The position numbers were made by a program, and so were the translations under genes. Below are positions 26,720 through 35,260 of a stretch of DNA of 64,000 nt, piece after piece (the stretch's first letter is position 1; each line of letters begins with the position of its first letter). This stretch comes from Bosea sp. OAE506. Its GTDB lineage: Bacteria; Pseudomonadota; Alphaproteobacteria; Rhizobiales; Beijerinckiaceae. The notes beneath the pieces were generated by a model. That model made no database searches, had not been told where the DNA came from, and was given only the letters and a program-made list of their open reading frames with translations. The stretch is taken from assembly GCF_040546595.1 (NCBI RefSeq), contig NZ_JBEPOB010000001.1, positions 1,241,001 through 1,305,000 on the forward strand, in the 5' to 3' direction.

Positions 26720-28564
26720 ATGACCAATGCGTTCGACCAGGTGCTGCGCGCCACAGCGACGGCGACCGCCGCCTCGGCCGCCAAATCCTTGGGCACGCTG
26801 CCGGAATGGGATCTGAGCCACCTCTATCCGGGCCTCGACTCGGCCGAGCTGAAGGCGGATCTGAGCCGGGCGTTGAGCGATTCGCAGAGCTTCGCGACGC
26901 TCTATCGCGGCAAGCTCGGGGCGCTCGCCGAGCGGCAGGACGGTGCTGCGGTGCTGGCCGAGGCGGTGAAGGCGTTCGAGGCGTTGAGCGACCTGCTCGG
27001 CCGGATCGGCGCCTATGCGGGCCTGGTCTATGCGGGCGACACCACCGATCCCCAGCGCGCCAAGTTCTATGGCGATACGCAGGACAAGCTGAACGCCGCC
27101 GTGACGGAGCTGCTGTTCTTCGAGCTCGAGCTCAACCGGATCGAGCCCGAGCATCTGGCGCGGGTCGCCGCGACGGCGCCGCTGTCGCACTGGAAGCCCT
27201 GGCTCGACGACCTCGCCAAGGACAAGCCACATCAGCTCGAAGACCGGATCGAGGCCCTCTTCCACGAGAAGTCGATGACCGGGCACGCCGCCTGGAACCG
27301 GCTGTTCGACGAGACGATCGCCTCGCTGCGCTTCCGGATCGGCGGCGAGGAGCTGACGCTGGAGCCGACGCTCAACAAGCTGCAGGACGCCGACGGCGCC
27401 GTGCGCAAGGCCGCCGCCGAGGCGCTGAGCGAGGTTTTCCGCGGTCAGCTGCGGACTTTCGCGCTGATCACCAACACGCTCGCCAAGGACAAGGAGATCT
27501 CCGACCGCTGGCGCAAGTTCGAGGATGTTGCGGATTCGCGCCATCTCGCCAACCGCGTCGAGCGCGAGGTCGTGGATGCGCTGGTGAGCGCCGTGCGCGA
27601 AGCCTATCCGCGCCTGTCGCACCGCTACTACAAGCTGAAGGCGAAGTGGTTCGGGCGCGAGGCGCTGGATTTCTGGGACCGCAACGCGCCGCTTCCCAAG
27701 GTCGAGCAGCGCACCATTCCCTGGACGGAAGCCCGCGATACGGTGCTCGACGCCTATGGCGCCTTCTCTCCCGAGATGGCCGGCATTGCGCGCCGCTTCT
27801 TCGACGAGCAGTGGATCGACGCGCCGGTGCGGCCCGGCAAGGCGCCCGGCGCCTTCGCCCATCCGACGGTGCCCTCCGCGCACCCCTATGTTCTGGTCAA
27901 CTACCAAGGCAAGCCGCGCGACGTGATGACGCTCGCCCATGAGCTCGGGCATGGCGTGCATCAGGTGCTGGCAGCCCATAACGGCGCGCTGATGGCACCG
28001 ACGCCTCTCACGCTGGCCGAGACGGCAAGCGTCTTCGGGGAGATGCTGACCTTCCGCCGCCTGCTGAATTCGACGTCGAATCCCCAGCAGCGCAAGGCAA
28101 TGCTGGCGGCCAAGGTCGAGGACATGATCAACACGGTCGTGCGCCAGATCGCGTTCTACTCCTTCGAGCGGAAGGTGCATGAGGCGCGCAAGTCGGGCGA
28201 GCTGACCGCAGAGACCTTATGCGAACTCTGGATGAGCGTGCAGGCGGAGAGCCTGGGGCCGGCGATCCGGCTTGGCCCCGGTTACGAGCCGTTCTGGTGC
28301 TACATCCCGCACTTCATCCATTCGCCCTTCTATGTCTACGCCTATGCCTTCGGTGACTGCCTGGTGAATTCGCTCTACGGCGTCTACCAGAATGCGGCCG
28401 AGGGCTTCCAGGAGCGCTATTTCGCCCTGCTCTCGGCCGGTGGCACCAAGCACCATGCCGAGCTGCTGGCGCCCTTCGGCCTCGACGCGCGCGACCCGGC
28501 GTTCTGGCAGATCGGGCTCACGATGATCGAGGGCATGATCATCGAGCTGGAAGGGATGGAGTAG
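26720..28564 (+). CDS. pepF: M3 family oligoendopeptidase F
   Basis: A 614-residue cytoplasmic zinc metallopeptidase that degrades short peptides. The active site is H407-E-L-G-H411 (LAHELGHGVHQVLA), with the third ligand Glu in LAETASVFGEML. The N-terminal part with EWDLSHLYPGLDSAELKADL matches the PepF/M3B family, and HSPFYVYAYAFGDCLVNSLY near the C-terminus is typical. No signal peptide. ATG at 26720 follows a GAGGTTGCCGACG leader. It is transcribed away from the sigma54-type regulator. Confidence 0.93.
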   Translation: MTNAFDQVLRATATATAASAAKSLGTLPEWDLSHLYPGLDSAELKADLSRALSDSQSFATLYRGKLGALAERQDGAAVLAEAVKAFEALSDLLGRIGAYAGLVYAGDTTDPQRAKFYGDTQDKLNAAVTELLFFELELNRIEPEHLARVAATAPLSHWKPWLDDLAKDKPHQLEDRIEALFHEKSMTGHAAWNRLFDETIASLRFRIGGEELTLEPTLNKLQDADGAVRKAAAEALSEVFRGQLRTFALITNTLAKDKEISDRWRKFEDVADSRHLANRVEREVVDALVSAVREAYPRLSHRYYKLKAKWFGREALDFWDRNAPLPKVEQRTIPWTEARDTVLDAYGAFSPEMAGIARRFFDEQWIDAPVRPGKAPGAFAHPTVPSAHPYVLVNYQGKPRDVMTLAHELGHGVHQVLAAHNGALMAPTPLTLAETASVFGEMLTFRRLLNSTSNPQQRKAMLAAKVEDMINTVVRQIAFYSFERKVHEARKSGELTAETLCELWMSVQAESLGPAIRLGPGYEPFWCYIPHFIHSPFYVYAYAFGDCLVNSLYGVYQNAAEGFQERYFALLSAGGTKHHAELLAPFGLDARDPAFWQIGLTMIEGMIIELEGME

Positions 28565-28582
28565 GGGCGCTTCTTCGCCGTC

Positions 28583-28657
28583 ATGGTCGGGCCTGACCCG
28601 ACCATCTCATGACCGGCTGGCGCTGGATGACGAGATGGTCGGGTCAAGCCCGACCAT
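28583..28657. repeat. REP/BIME-like element, copy 2 (paired palindromes)
   Basis: Unit A is ATGGTCGGG (28583-28591), loop CCTGA, CCCGACCAT (28597-28605). Unit B is ATGGTCGGG (28635-28643), loop TCAAG, CCCGACCAT (28649-28657). With flanks (GTC...CTC and GAG...GAC) unit A is the reverse complement of unit B with one mismatch. It separates the convergent pepF and outer-membrane protein genes and could terminate both. Confidence 0.8.
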
Positions 28658-28669
28658 GACGGGTTGCTG

Positions 28670-30199
28670 TCAGAACTGCACCCTCAGGCCCACCTGCGCG
28701 ACATTGGCGGTGTAGTCCGAGCCCTGGGCGGTCGAGTTCAGCCGCTCATGGGTGAAGCTCGCGCGGACCGAGAAGGTGCGCGTCAGCTTGTATTCGACCC
28801 GGGCGCCGACGCTGGAGAAGTCCTCGCGCAGACCCTGCCCGTCATATTCGGTGCGCCCGAAGCTGGCGACGCCGGTGACGGTGAGGTTGCGCCGCAAGGC
28901 GTGGGCGATCTCCAGCGAGACGCGCCGCGCCGTGGTGCCCGATGAGCCCGCAATCGTCGTGTCGCCGAGTTCGGAGGTGCCGCGCAGGGTGACGGTGGTC
29001 AGCGGCGTCGGCGACCACAGGATCGCGGCATCGCCGACGAAGCCCTTCAGGTCGCGCAGCCGGGCATCGTCATATTTGCGATCCTGATAGCCGGCCGAGA
29101 TTTCGCCGGTGAGCTGGCGGCTGATCTCGAAGGTCGAGCCGACGCGCAGCGTGGCGCCGTCCGAGGAGCGGCGATAGCCGCTGGAATCCACGGCCTGGTC
29201 GAATTCGCGGGTGTCGACCTCACCCTGGACGAAAGGCCTGAAACCGGGTGTGACCTCGTAGGACGCGCGCAGGCGCAGCCCGACTTGCGTCTGATTGCGG
29301 TCGCGCTGGCTGACGATGCCGCCATTGCTCAGCTTGCCGTCCTCGTAGTCGCTGCGGTCGACCGAACCGCGCAGCGTCATCTGCAGGCGGTTGATGTCAT
29401 GGGTGACGCCGGCCGAGGCGCCGTACTGATAGACGAGGGGGCGACCGATGACGGCCGCGGTCAAATCCGGCGAGCCGGGGCGCTGGGTGTCGATCTTCGC
29501 CCGCGTCTCCAGAAGAATGCGCGTGTCGCGCGAGGCGTCGAGGCGCAGGTCGAGATTGCCCTCGCCATCGGGGCGCGAGGCGTTCTCGTCGCGGAAGAAG
29601 CGGCTGTAGCCGCCGCGCAGCTTGCCCTTCAGCTCGTGCACGTTCCAGTCCGACTGGACGTCGAGATCGCCCTCGAGCCGGCCGAAGGCGGAGCTCTTGC
29701 GGGTCGAGCCCGCCGTGCGCTGCGGGTTGGTGTCGTAGCCGACGCTGCTGGTCAGCCCGGGCTTGAGCGTGACGTTGCCGAGCCGCAGGCCGAGCGCGGC
29801 ATAGGGATCCTCCTCGGCAGCCGAGCGCCGGCGTGGGGGAGGCGGAGGCGGCGGCGTGGTCGGCAAACCCGCCACGCCCGTCTGCTGGGCGCGGAACTGG
29901 CGCTGGGTGACGCCGCGCACGCCACTCGCCCGAACGGGCCGGCTGGCATAGGGCGGCGGGCGCCGCGACACGGTGGTCGGCTGGTTCTGGATCAGTGCGG
30001 CGGGATCACGAACCGAGTCGGGCGTGGCTGAGAGCGAGGCCGCCGGCGCATCGGGCACCGGTTGCTGGGCGACATAGGCCGGCACGCTCGGCCGCAGCGG
30101 CGTGCGCCGGACCTGCTGCGCATCGACCGACGACGCGGCGAGCATGAGGCTCGCGGCGGCGACGCCGGTCAGCAGCAGGGACGGGGAAGGCCGGGGCAC
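28670..30199 (-). CDS. Outer-membrane beta-barrel protein
   Basis: A 509-residue exported protein. Signal peptide 1-27 (LMLAASSVDAQQ), a Pro-rich stretch (about 30-130, including a run of eight prolines), then an antiparallel beta-rich region of alternating polar and hydrophobic strands from about residue 135 (LRLGNVTLKPGLTSSVGYDTN) to the end. The last residues, VAQVGLRVQF, end in Phe, the usual BAM-recognised C-terminal strand. Relatives are annotated as outer membrane beta-barrel proteins, some near exopolysaccharide genes. Ligand unknown. Confidence 0.85.
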   Translation of the reverse strand: MPRPSPSLLLTGVAAASLMLAASSVDAQQVRRTPLRPSVPAYVAQQPVPDAPAASLSATPDSVRDPAALIQNQPTTVSRRPPPYASRPVRASGVRGVTQRQFRAQQTGVAGLPTTPPPPPPPRRRSAAEEDPYAALGLRLGNVTLKPGLTSSVGYDTNPQRTAGSTRKSSAFGRLEGDLDVQSDWNVHELKGKLRGGYSRFFRDENASRPDGEGNLDLRLDASRDTRILLETRAKIDTQRPGSPDLTAAVIGRPLVYQYGASAGVTHDINRLQMTLRGSVDRSDYEDGKLSNGGIVSQRDRNQTQVGLRLRASYEVTPGFRPFVQGEVDTREFDQAVDSSGYRRSSDGATLRVGSTFEISRQLTGEISAGYQDRKYDDARLRDLKGFVGDAAILWSPTPLTTVTLRGTSELGDTTIAGSSGTTARRVSLEIAHALRRNLTVTGVASFGRTEYDGQGLREDFSSVGARVEYKLTRTFSVRASFTHERLNSTAQGSDYTANVAQVGLRVQF

Positions 30200-30348
30200 G
30201 GGGCGTCGTGGCTCCAGGAACAGGCTTTGGCGCGCCGGACAGCGCGCGCATGGTTAACGGAGTTAAAACGAAGGGGGTTAACGGGCCGTCAATAACGGGG
30301 CGGCCCGAAGCTGGCCCCGGCGCGCCCGGCTGTGCTAGAGCGCGCGCC

Positions 30349-31320
30349 ATGACAGCCGATATCCGCGCCTCCGCGCTCCGCACCGTCGCGACCGAACGCG
30401 CCGGGCTCGACACGCTTCACCAGGCCCTCGCCAACGGCATGGGTGAGGCTTTCGTTGCCGCGGTCTCGATGATCCGGGCAGCCGGCGGGCGCGTCATCGT
30501 CTCCGGCATGGGCAAGTCCGGCCATGTCGGGCGCAAGATCGCGGCGACGCTCGCTTCCACCGGCACGCCGGCGCATTTCGTCCATCCGGCCGAAGCCAGC
30601 CATGGCGATCTCGGCATGGTGCAACCGGAGGATGTGGTCATCGCCCTCTCCTGGTCGGGCGAGACGGCGGAGCTTGCGGCGATCGTCGGGCATACGCGGC
30701 GCTTCCGCGTCGGGCTGATCGCGATCACCGCCAATGCCGACAGCGCGCTGGGCCGCGAGGCGGATGTGACGCTGCTCCTGCCGAAGGCGCAGGAGGCCTG
30801 CCCGAACGGGTTGGCACCGACGACCTCGACGACGATGCAGATGGCGCTGGGTGACGCGCTGGCGGTCGCGCTGCTCGAGGCGCGCGGCTTCTCGCGCCAG
30901 GATTTCTTCGTCTATCACCCGGGCGGCAAGCTCGGCGCGCAGCTCAAGACGGTCGCCAGCATCATGCACCGTGATGCGGCGCTGCCGCTCTGCGGGCTGG
31001 ATACGGGGATCGCGGATGTGGTCGCGCTGATCTCGGGCAAGGGCTTCGGCTGCGCCATCGTGGTGGATGCGGACGGGGTTCTTGCCGGCGTCGTGACCGA
31101 TGGCGATCTGCGCCGCACATTGCTGCGGGCCGGACCGGCCCAGCGGGCGCGCGACGTGATGAGCGCCAATCCGCGTCGCATTGCACCGGACGCGCTGGCC
31201 GGCGAGGCGCTGGAGATGGTCAACCGGCTGCGGATCACCGCGCTGATCGTCGCAGATGGCGAGAACCGCCCTGTCGGGCTGGTCCATGTCCACGACCTGC
31301 TCTCGCTCGGCGTGGCCTAA
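30349..31320 (+). CDS. kdsD: D-arabinose-5-phosphate isomerase (KpsF/GutQ family)
   Basis: A 323-residue enzyme converting ribulose-5-phosphate to arabinose-5-phosphate for Kdo and hence LPS synthesis. The SIS domain occupies about 30-185: VSGMGKSGHVGRKIAATLASTGTP, HPAEASHGDLGM, SWSGETAEL and the catalytic His region YHPGGKLG. Two CBS domains follow (about 200-323), with VVTDGDLRR and LVHVHDLLSLG. ATG at 30349 was chosen because upstream in-frame codons cross the TTAA-rich promoter region. It is divergent from the outer-membrane protein gene. Confidence 0.94.
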   Translation: MTADIRASALRTVATERAGLDTLHQALANGMGEAFVAAVSMIRAAGGRVIVSGMGKSGHVGRKIAATLASTGTPAHFVHPAEASHGDLGMVQPEDVVIALSWSGETAELAAIVGHTRRFRVGLIAITANADSALGREADVTLLLPKAQEACPNGLAPTTSTTMQMALGDALAVALLEARGFSRQDFFVYHPGGKLGAQLKTVASIMHRDAALPLCGLDTGIADVVALISGKGFGCAIVVDADGVLAGVVTDGDLRRTLLRAGPAQRARDVMSANPRRIAPDALAGEALEMVNRLRITALIVADGENRPVGLVHVHDLLSLGVA

Positions 31321-31335
31321 TCCACCCGGGGCACC

Positions 31336-31363
31336 CCCTGGGCCTATGAGCCAGGGTCGGTTT
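31336..31363. terminator. Possible terminator between convergent kdsD and cysteine dioxygenase genes
   Basis: CCCTGG (31336-31341) and CCAGGG (31351-31356) form a 6-base-pair stem with a 9-base loop, followed by TCGGTTT. Weak but well placed. Confidence 0.4.
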
Positions 31364-31374
31364 CGTGTGCGGGG

Positions 31375-31896
31375 TCAGCCCTCGACGGCGCTGTACTGCG
31401 TCTCGATCGAGGAATCGTGGGCCTCGTGGTCGAAGCCGTAAATGTGGATCGAAATCGCGTCTTCGGTCCCGAGATTGCGCATGCGGTGGATGTTGGGGCC
31501 GGTCGGCAGCATGCAGGCGACATAGCCCGCCTCGCGGTCATGCTGCTCGGTCGCGATGGCCCGCTGCGTATCGATGGCGCGATACCAGGTTTCGGTCACG
31601 GTGCCGCTGACGACGCCGAAGCAGCAGGAGCAGTGGTGGTCGTGGATGCAGGTGGTCGCATCGGCCGCCCAGACGATCGCCCAGACGCTGACCGACTCGT
31701 CGCCGGCCAGGAGATTGCGGGTGTAGCCGCCGGGTTTGCGCTCGAGCGGCAGGCGCGCAACGAGGTCGGGCAGCGCAACGAGTTCGCGCAGAACCGAGCG
31801 GGCGGCGGCAAGATAATCGCGCGAGAGAGTGCCCTCATCCGTCCGCAGGCTGGCGAGAACGGCGCCGCGCCGCTCCGCGTTCAAGAACCCCTGCAT
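31375..31896 (-). CDS. Cysteine dioxygenase-type cupin
   Basis: A 173-residue cupin that should oxidise L-cysteine (or a similar thiol such as 3-mercaptopropionate) to its sulfinate. The iron triad is H85 and H87 (TTCIHDHHCS) and H137 (PTGPNIHRMRN). Y153 in HIYGFD matches the conserved active-site Tyr. GGYTRNLLAGDE supplies the Arg that binds the carboxylate. GGGAG 7 bases upstream fixes the start at 31896. It is divergent from an Lrp/AsnC regulator with a shared, motif-rich gap, so induction by an amino acid is likely. Confidence 0.88.
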   Translation of the reverse strand: MQGFLNAERRGAVLASLRTDEGTLSRDYLAAARSVLRELVALPDLVARLPLERKPGGYTRNLLAGDESVSVWAIVWAADATTCIHDHHCSCCFGVVSGTVTETWYRAIDTQRAIATEQHDREAGYVACMLPTGPNIHRMRNLGTEDAISIHIYGFDHEAHDSSIETQYSAVEG

Positions 31897-31960
31897 CCGC
31901 AAACTCCCGTCGCACCGTCCACTCACTCAGGATAGCGGCGCAGCGGGAAAATGGTTTGCT

Positions 31961-31986
31961 ATCTTGCGATAAGATGCCGCGATCTT
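31961..31986. promoter_or_regulatory. Candidate Lrp-family operator, three half-sites
   Basis: ATCTT (31961-31965), AAGAT (31971-31975) and ATCTT (31982-31986): two flanking inverted pairs about one helical turn apart, in the gap shared by cysteine dioxygenase and the Lrp-type regulator. The arrangement suits a multimeric Lrp protein. Confidence 0.5.
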
Positions 31987-32075
31987 GGAAATGAATATCG
32001 CCTATGGCATCAAATGGAGAATTCCGTTCCTTTGAGAGCGCTGACAAAGCGATCCCTTTGCGAGTCCCGGGGGCC

Positions 32076-32555
32076 ATGGCCAAGCTCGACGCCTTCGATC
32101 TGCGGATCCTCGCCTGCCTGCAGGAGGATGCGAGCCTGCCTCTCGCCGAGCTGTCGGAGGCGGTCGGCCTGTCGGCGACGCCGTGCTGGCGGCGGGTGCA
32201 GAAGCTGGAAGCGGCGGGCTATATCCGCAAGCGCGTGGCGCTGCTCGACCGCAGCAAGCTGCAGGCGGGCGTCACCGTCTTCATCGCGGTGAAGACGGCC
32301 CGGCATTCGATGGAATGGCTGGAGCGGTTCCACACGGCGGTGCGCGACCTGCCCGAGATCGTCGACTTCTACCGGATGAGCGGCGAGATCGACTATCTGC
32401 TCAAGGCCTGCGTGCCGGACATCGCGGCTTATGACGCGCTCTACAAGAAGCTAATCTCGCGTATCGACCTCAACGACGTCACCTCGATGTTCGCGATGGA
32501 GGAGCTGAAATCGACGACGGCGATCCCGCTCGGCTTCGTGCAGCCGGAAGGCTGA
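32076..32555 (+). CDS. Lrp/AsnC family transcriptional regulator
   Basis: A 159-residue regulator from MAKLDAFDLRILACLQ. The winged helix spans about 5-55 (LAELSEAVGLSATPCWRRVQKLEAAGYI). The RAM ligand domain (about 70-150) includes VTVFIAVKTARHS, GEIDYLLKACVPDIAAYD and TSMFAMEELK. An in-frame ATG at 32004 would add 24 residues; the shorter form has the family N-terminus and a G-rich site 5 bases upstream. Divergence from cysteine dioxygenase implies control of cysteine or thiol catabolism. Confidence 0.9.
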   Translation: MAKLDAFDLRILACLQEDASLPLAELSEAVGLSATPCWRRVQKLEAAGYIRKRVALLDRSKLQAGVTVFIAVKTARHSMEWLERFHTAVRDLPEIVDFYRMSGEIDYLLKACVPDIAAYDALYKKLISRIDLNDVTSMFAMEELKSTTAIPLGFVQPEG

Positions 32556-32567
32556 AGCGCCAACGAA

Positions 32568-32595
32568 AGAAGGGAGCGGCAAACCGCTCCCTTCT
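32568..32595. terminator. Bidirectional terminator between the lrp-type gene and ompW
   Basis: A perfect 12-base-pair stem, AGAAGGGAGCGG (32568-32579) with CCGCTCCCTTCT (32584-32595) and loop CAAA, between two convergent genes. Confidence 0.8.
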
Positions 32596-32638
32596 CCCCC
32601 CGGCCTCCCGAGGCCCCCCAGCCGAACGGGAGCGGATC

Positions 32639-33325
32639 TCAGAACCGATAGGTGACGCCGGCGCCGATCAGCCAGGGATCGATCTTGACCTTGCCGGAGA
32701 TCAGGCCGTTGTTGACCTTGACCTTGGGCTCGAGGAAGATCTTCTTGACGTCGAAGTTGAAGCCCCAGTTCTTGTCGATCATGTAGTCGAAGCCGCCCTG
32801 CAGGGCGAGGCCGAAGCTGTCCTTCAGATCGAAGCTGGTGAAGCCGCCCTTGGCCTTCTCATTGAAGAAGACGGTGTAGTTCACGCCGACGCCGACATAG
32901 GGCTTGAACGCGCCGAGGTCGGTGAAGTGATACTGCAGCATCAGGGTCGGCGGCAGCAGCCAGGCCGAGCCGATGCGCGCCCCGGCCAGAGCGCCCGCGC
33001 CCTTCACCTTGTGAGGGGTGACGCCGAGAACGAGCTCGACGGCGATGTTCTTGGTGAAGAAGTAGCTGATGTCGAGCTCGGGCACGATCGAGTTCGAGAT
33101 GTCGACGTCGCCACCGAGGATCGGCGCCCCGCCGAGCTTGAGCTTGGCGCTCTCCTGCGGGACCACCGCCAGCGCGCGGCCGCGGATCATCCACGGGCTC
33201 CACTGCGTCAGCACCGGCGCGATCGGCGCGGTCTTGGCGGAGGGCAGATCGGCCGCTCCCGCAGAGGTCAGGGCGGTGCCAGCGAGCAGGGCTGCGCAGG
33301 CGGTGAGACGAACAAGACGTGACAT
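32639..33325 (-). CDS. ompW: OmpW family outer-membrane protein
   Basis: A 228-residue eight-stranded barrel. Signal peptide 1-24 (ALLAGTALTSAGAAD), then WMIRGRALAVVPQES, PELDISYFFTKNIAVELVLGVTPH, PPTLMLQYHFTD, GVGVNYTVFF and the closing ITDPWLIGAGVTYRF-type strand ending in Phe (here KIDPWLIGAGVTYRF). OmpW forms a hydrophobic channel and is oxygen-regulated by FNR in enterics. A perfect FNR/FixK-type palindrome lies about 87-100 bases upstream, pointing to the same control here. Confidence 0.93.
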   Translation of the reverse strand: MSRLVRLTACAALLAGTALTSAGAADLPSAKTAPIAPVLTQWSPWMIRGRALAVVPQESAKLKLGGAPILGGDVDISNSIVPELDISYFFTKNIAVELVLGVTPHKVKGAGALAGARIGSAWLLPPTLMLQYHFTDLGAFKPYVGVGVNYTVFFNEKAKGGFTSFDLKDSFGLALQGGFDYMIDKNWGFNFDVKKIFLEPKVKVNNGLISGKVKIDPWLIGAGVTYRF

Positions 33326-33409
33326 GGCGAAGGCCCCCAGAAACGAGACCGCGGCACGTTCCGTGCTCGCAGCTCCCGTCGTCCAAGAGCCTCAATCCCG
33401 CCATCGTCG

Positions 33410-33427
33410 ATTTGATCGGGATCAAAT
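33410..33427. promoter_or_regulatory. Perfect FNR/FixK-type box upstream of ompW
   Basis: TTGAT (33412-33416), CGGG, ATCAA (33421-33425), within an 18-base palindrome with 7-base arms. It matches the FNR/FixK/Anr consensus TTGAT-N4-ATCAA exactly and lies 87 bases before the ompW start. Confidence 0.7.
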
Positions 33428-33479
33428 CCGGGGACAGTCTGGCCCTCTGTGGCCTCGATGCAACAGGCGCAGCGGCGCC

Positions 33480-35102
33480 TCAGCCGCGCGCGACCTTCTG
33501 GTAGTCCTTGATGTCGGAGAATGTGACGTCCGGTACGCGCTCGGAATCGTATTTCAGGGTGAACTGGCTGGAGGCCATGAACACCGGGTCGCCGTCGAGG
33601 TCGTCGGCCATCGAGGAGGGCTTTGCGGCGACGAATTTCTGCAGCGCCGCCTTGTCGGAGGAGGAGACCCAGCGGGCGATCGAGAACTGGCAGGGCTCGA
33701 AATCGACTGGCAGCGAGTATTCGACGTCCATGCGCTCCTTGAGCACGTCGAGCTGCAGCGCGCCGACGACGCCGACGATGGCGGGCGCGCCGTCATGGGG
33801 CAGGAAGATCTGGACCACGCCTTCCTCGGCCATCTGCTGCAGCGCCTCGCGCAGCTTCTTGGCCTTCATCGCGTCCTTGAGCTTCACACGGCGCAGGATT
33901 TCCGGCGCGAAGCTCGGCACGCCCTTGAAGACGACGTCCTCGCCCTCGGTCAGCGTGTCGCCGATGCGCAGCGTGCCATGGTTGGGCAGGCCGACGATGT
34001 CGCCCGCGAAGGCCTCTTCGGCGATCGAGCGGTCGCGCGCGAAGAAGAACTGCGGCGCGTTGAGCGGCATCGGCTTGCCGGTGCGCACCAGCTTGGCCTT
34101 CATGCCGCGCGAGAGCTTGCCCGAGCAGACGCGCATGAAGGCGATGCGGTCGCGGTGGTTGGGGTCCATGTTCGCCTGGATCTTGAAGACGAAGCCGGTC
34201 ATCTTCGGCTCATCCGACTGGATCGTCCGCTTGTCGGCGATCTGCGCGCGGGGGCTCGGCGCCAGCGCGCCCAGCGCATCGATGAGATCGCGCACGCCGT
34301 AGTCGCGCAGCGCCGCGCCGAAATAGAGCGGCGTCAGATGGCCCTCGCGGAAAGCCTCGAGATCGAAGGGCTTCAGCCCCTCGCTGGCGAGGAAGACCTC
34401 CTCGCGCCAGGTCTCGGCGGCGCCATGCGGCAGCAACTCGTCGAAGAGCTTGTCGTCGGGGCCCGTGACGGCCAAATCCTCGGCGCTCTCGTCGCCCTTC
34501 TGGTTGCGGCGGAAGCTGTTGGCCTTGAGATCATAGGTGCCGACGAACTCCCTGCCGCGCCCGACCGGCCAGGTCATCGGCGCGACGTCGAGCGCAAGCG
34601 TGGTCTCGATCTCGTTGATCAGGTCGAACAGGTCGCGCGTCTCGCGGTCGACCTTGTTGATGAAGGTGACGATCGGGATGTCGCGCAGGCGGCAGACCTC
34701 GAACAGCTTCTTGGTGCGCGCCTCGATGCCCTTGGCGGCGTCGATCACCATCACGGCGGAATCGACGGCGGTGAGGGTGCGGTAGGTGTCTTCCGAGAAG
34801 TCCTCGTGGCCCGGCGTGTCCAGCAGGTTGAAGACGTGGCCGCCATATTCGAAAGTCATCACCGAGGTGACGACCGAGATGCCGCGCTGGCGCTCGATCT
34901 TCATCCAGTCCGAGGAGGTCTGGCGCCGGCCCTGCTTGGCGCGCACTTCGCCGGCGAGCTGAATCGCGCCGCCGAAATAGAGCAGCTTCTCGGTCAGCGT
35001 GGTCTTGCCGGCGTCCGGGTGGGAGATGATCGCGAAGGTGCGGCGGCGCGCATGCGGGGCAGCGTCGCCTGCCGGCGCGGCGGAGGTCTGAATGTCGGTC
35101 AT
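33480..35102 (-). CDS. prfC: Peptide chain release factor 3
   Basis: A 540-residue translational GTPase that recycles RF1/RF2 after peptide release. G1 [14 protein letters not shown], switch region [12 protein letters not shown]3 [16 protein letters not shown]4 FINKVDRE are intact. Domain II and III follow ([39 protein letters not shown]). ATG at 35102 is preferred over one 36 bases upstream, which adds a non-conserved leader. It is divergent from a chemoreceptor gene. The 154 bases between prfC and ompW hold the FNR-type box. Confidence 0.96.
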   Translation of the reverse strand: MTDIQTSAAPAGDAAPHARRRTFAIISHPDAGKTTLTEKLLYFGGAIQLAGEVRAKQGRRQTSSDWMKIERQRGISVVTSVMTFEYGGHVFNLLDTPGHEDFSEDTYRTLTAVDSAVMVIDAAKGIEARTKKLFEVCRLRDIPIVTFINKVDRETRDLFDLINEIETTLALDVAPMTWPVGRGREFVGTYDLKANSFRRNQKGDESAEDLAVTGPDDKLFDELLPHGAAETWREEVFLASEGLKPFDLEAFREGHLTPLYFGAALRDYGVRDLIDALGALAPSPRAQIADKRTIQSDEPKMTGFVFKIQANMDPNHRDRIAFMRVCSGKLSRGMKAKLVRTGKPMPLNAPQFFFARDRSIAEEAFAGDIVGLPNHGTLRIGDTLTEGEDVVFKGVPSFAPEILRRVKLKDAMKAKKLREALQQMAEEGVVQIFLPHDGAPAIVGVVGALQLDVLKERMDVEYSLPVDFEPCQFSIARWVSSSDKAALQKFVAAKPSSMADDLDGDPVFMASSQFTLKYDSERVPDVTFSDIKDYQKVARG

Positions 35103-35260
35103 GGCGGTGTGAGAACAGGATGGGGGCTGCGAAGTCAATTGCTGCGGCCCGCGCGGATCGTCGCTCGTTTAACACAGAGACGGAGTCAGGCCGCATTAAC
35201 CCTTTCTCACCATCATCCCGCGATAAGGGGATACCAGTTTCCCTAGCGGAAAGTTTCGCG

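Noticed and set aside
28583..28657. CRISPR-like repeat
   Set aside because: Only two copies in inverted orientation with no regular spacers and no cas genes; it is a palindromic repeat pair.
35169..35200. CtrA box before the chemoreceptor gene
   Set aside because: Two TTAA motifs occur but 23 bases apart, far from the N7 spacing.
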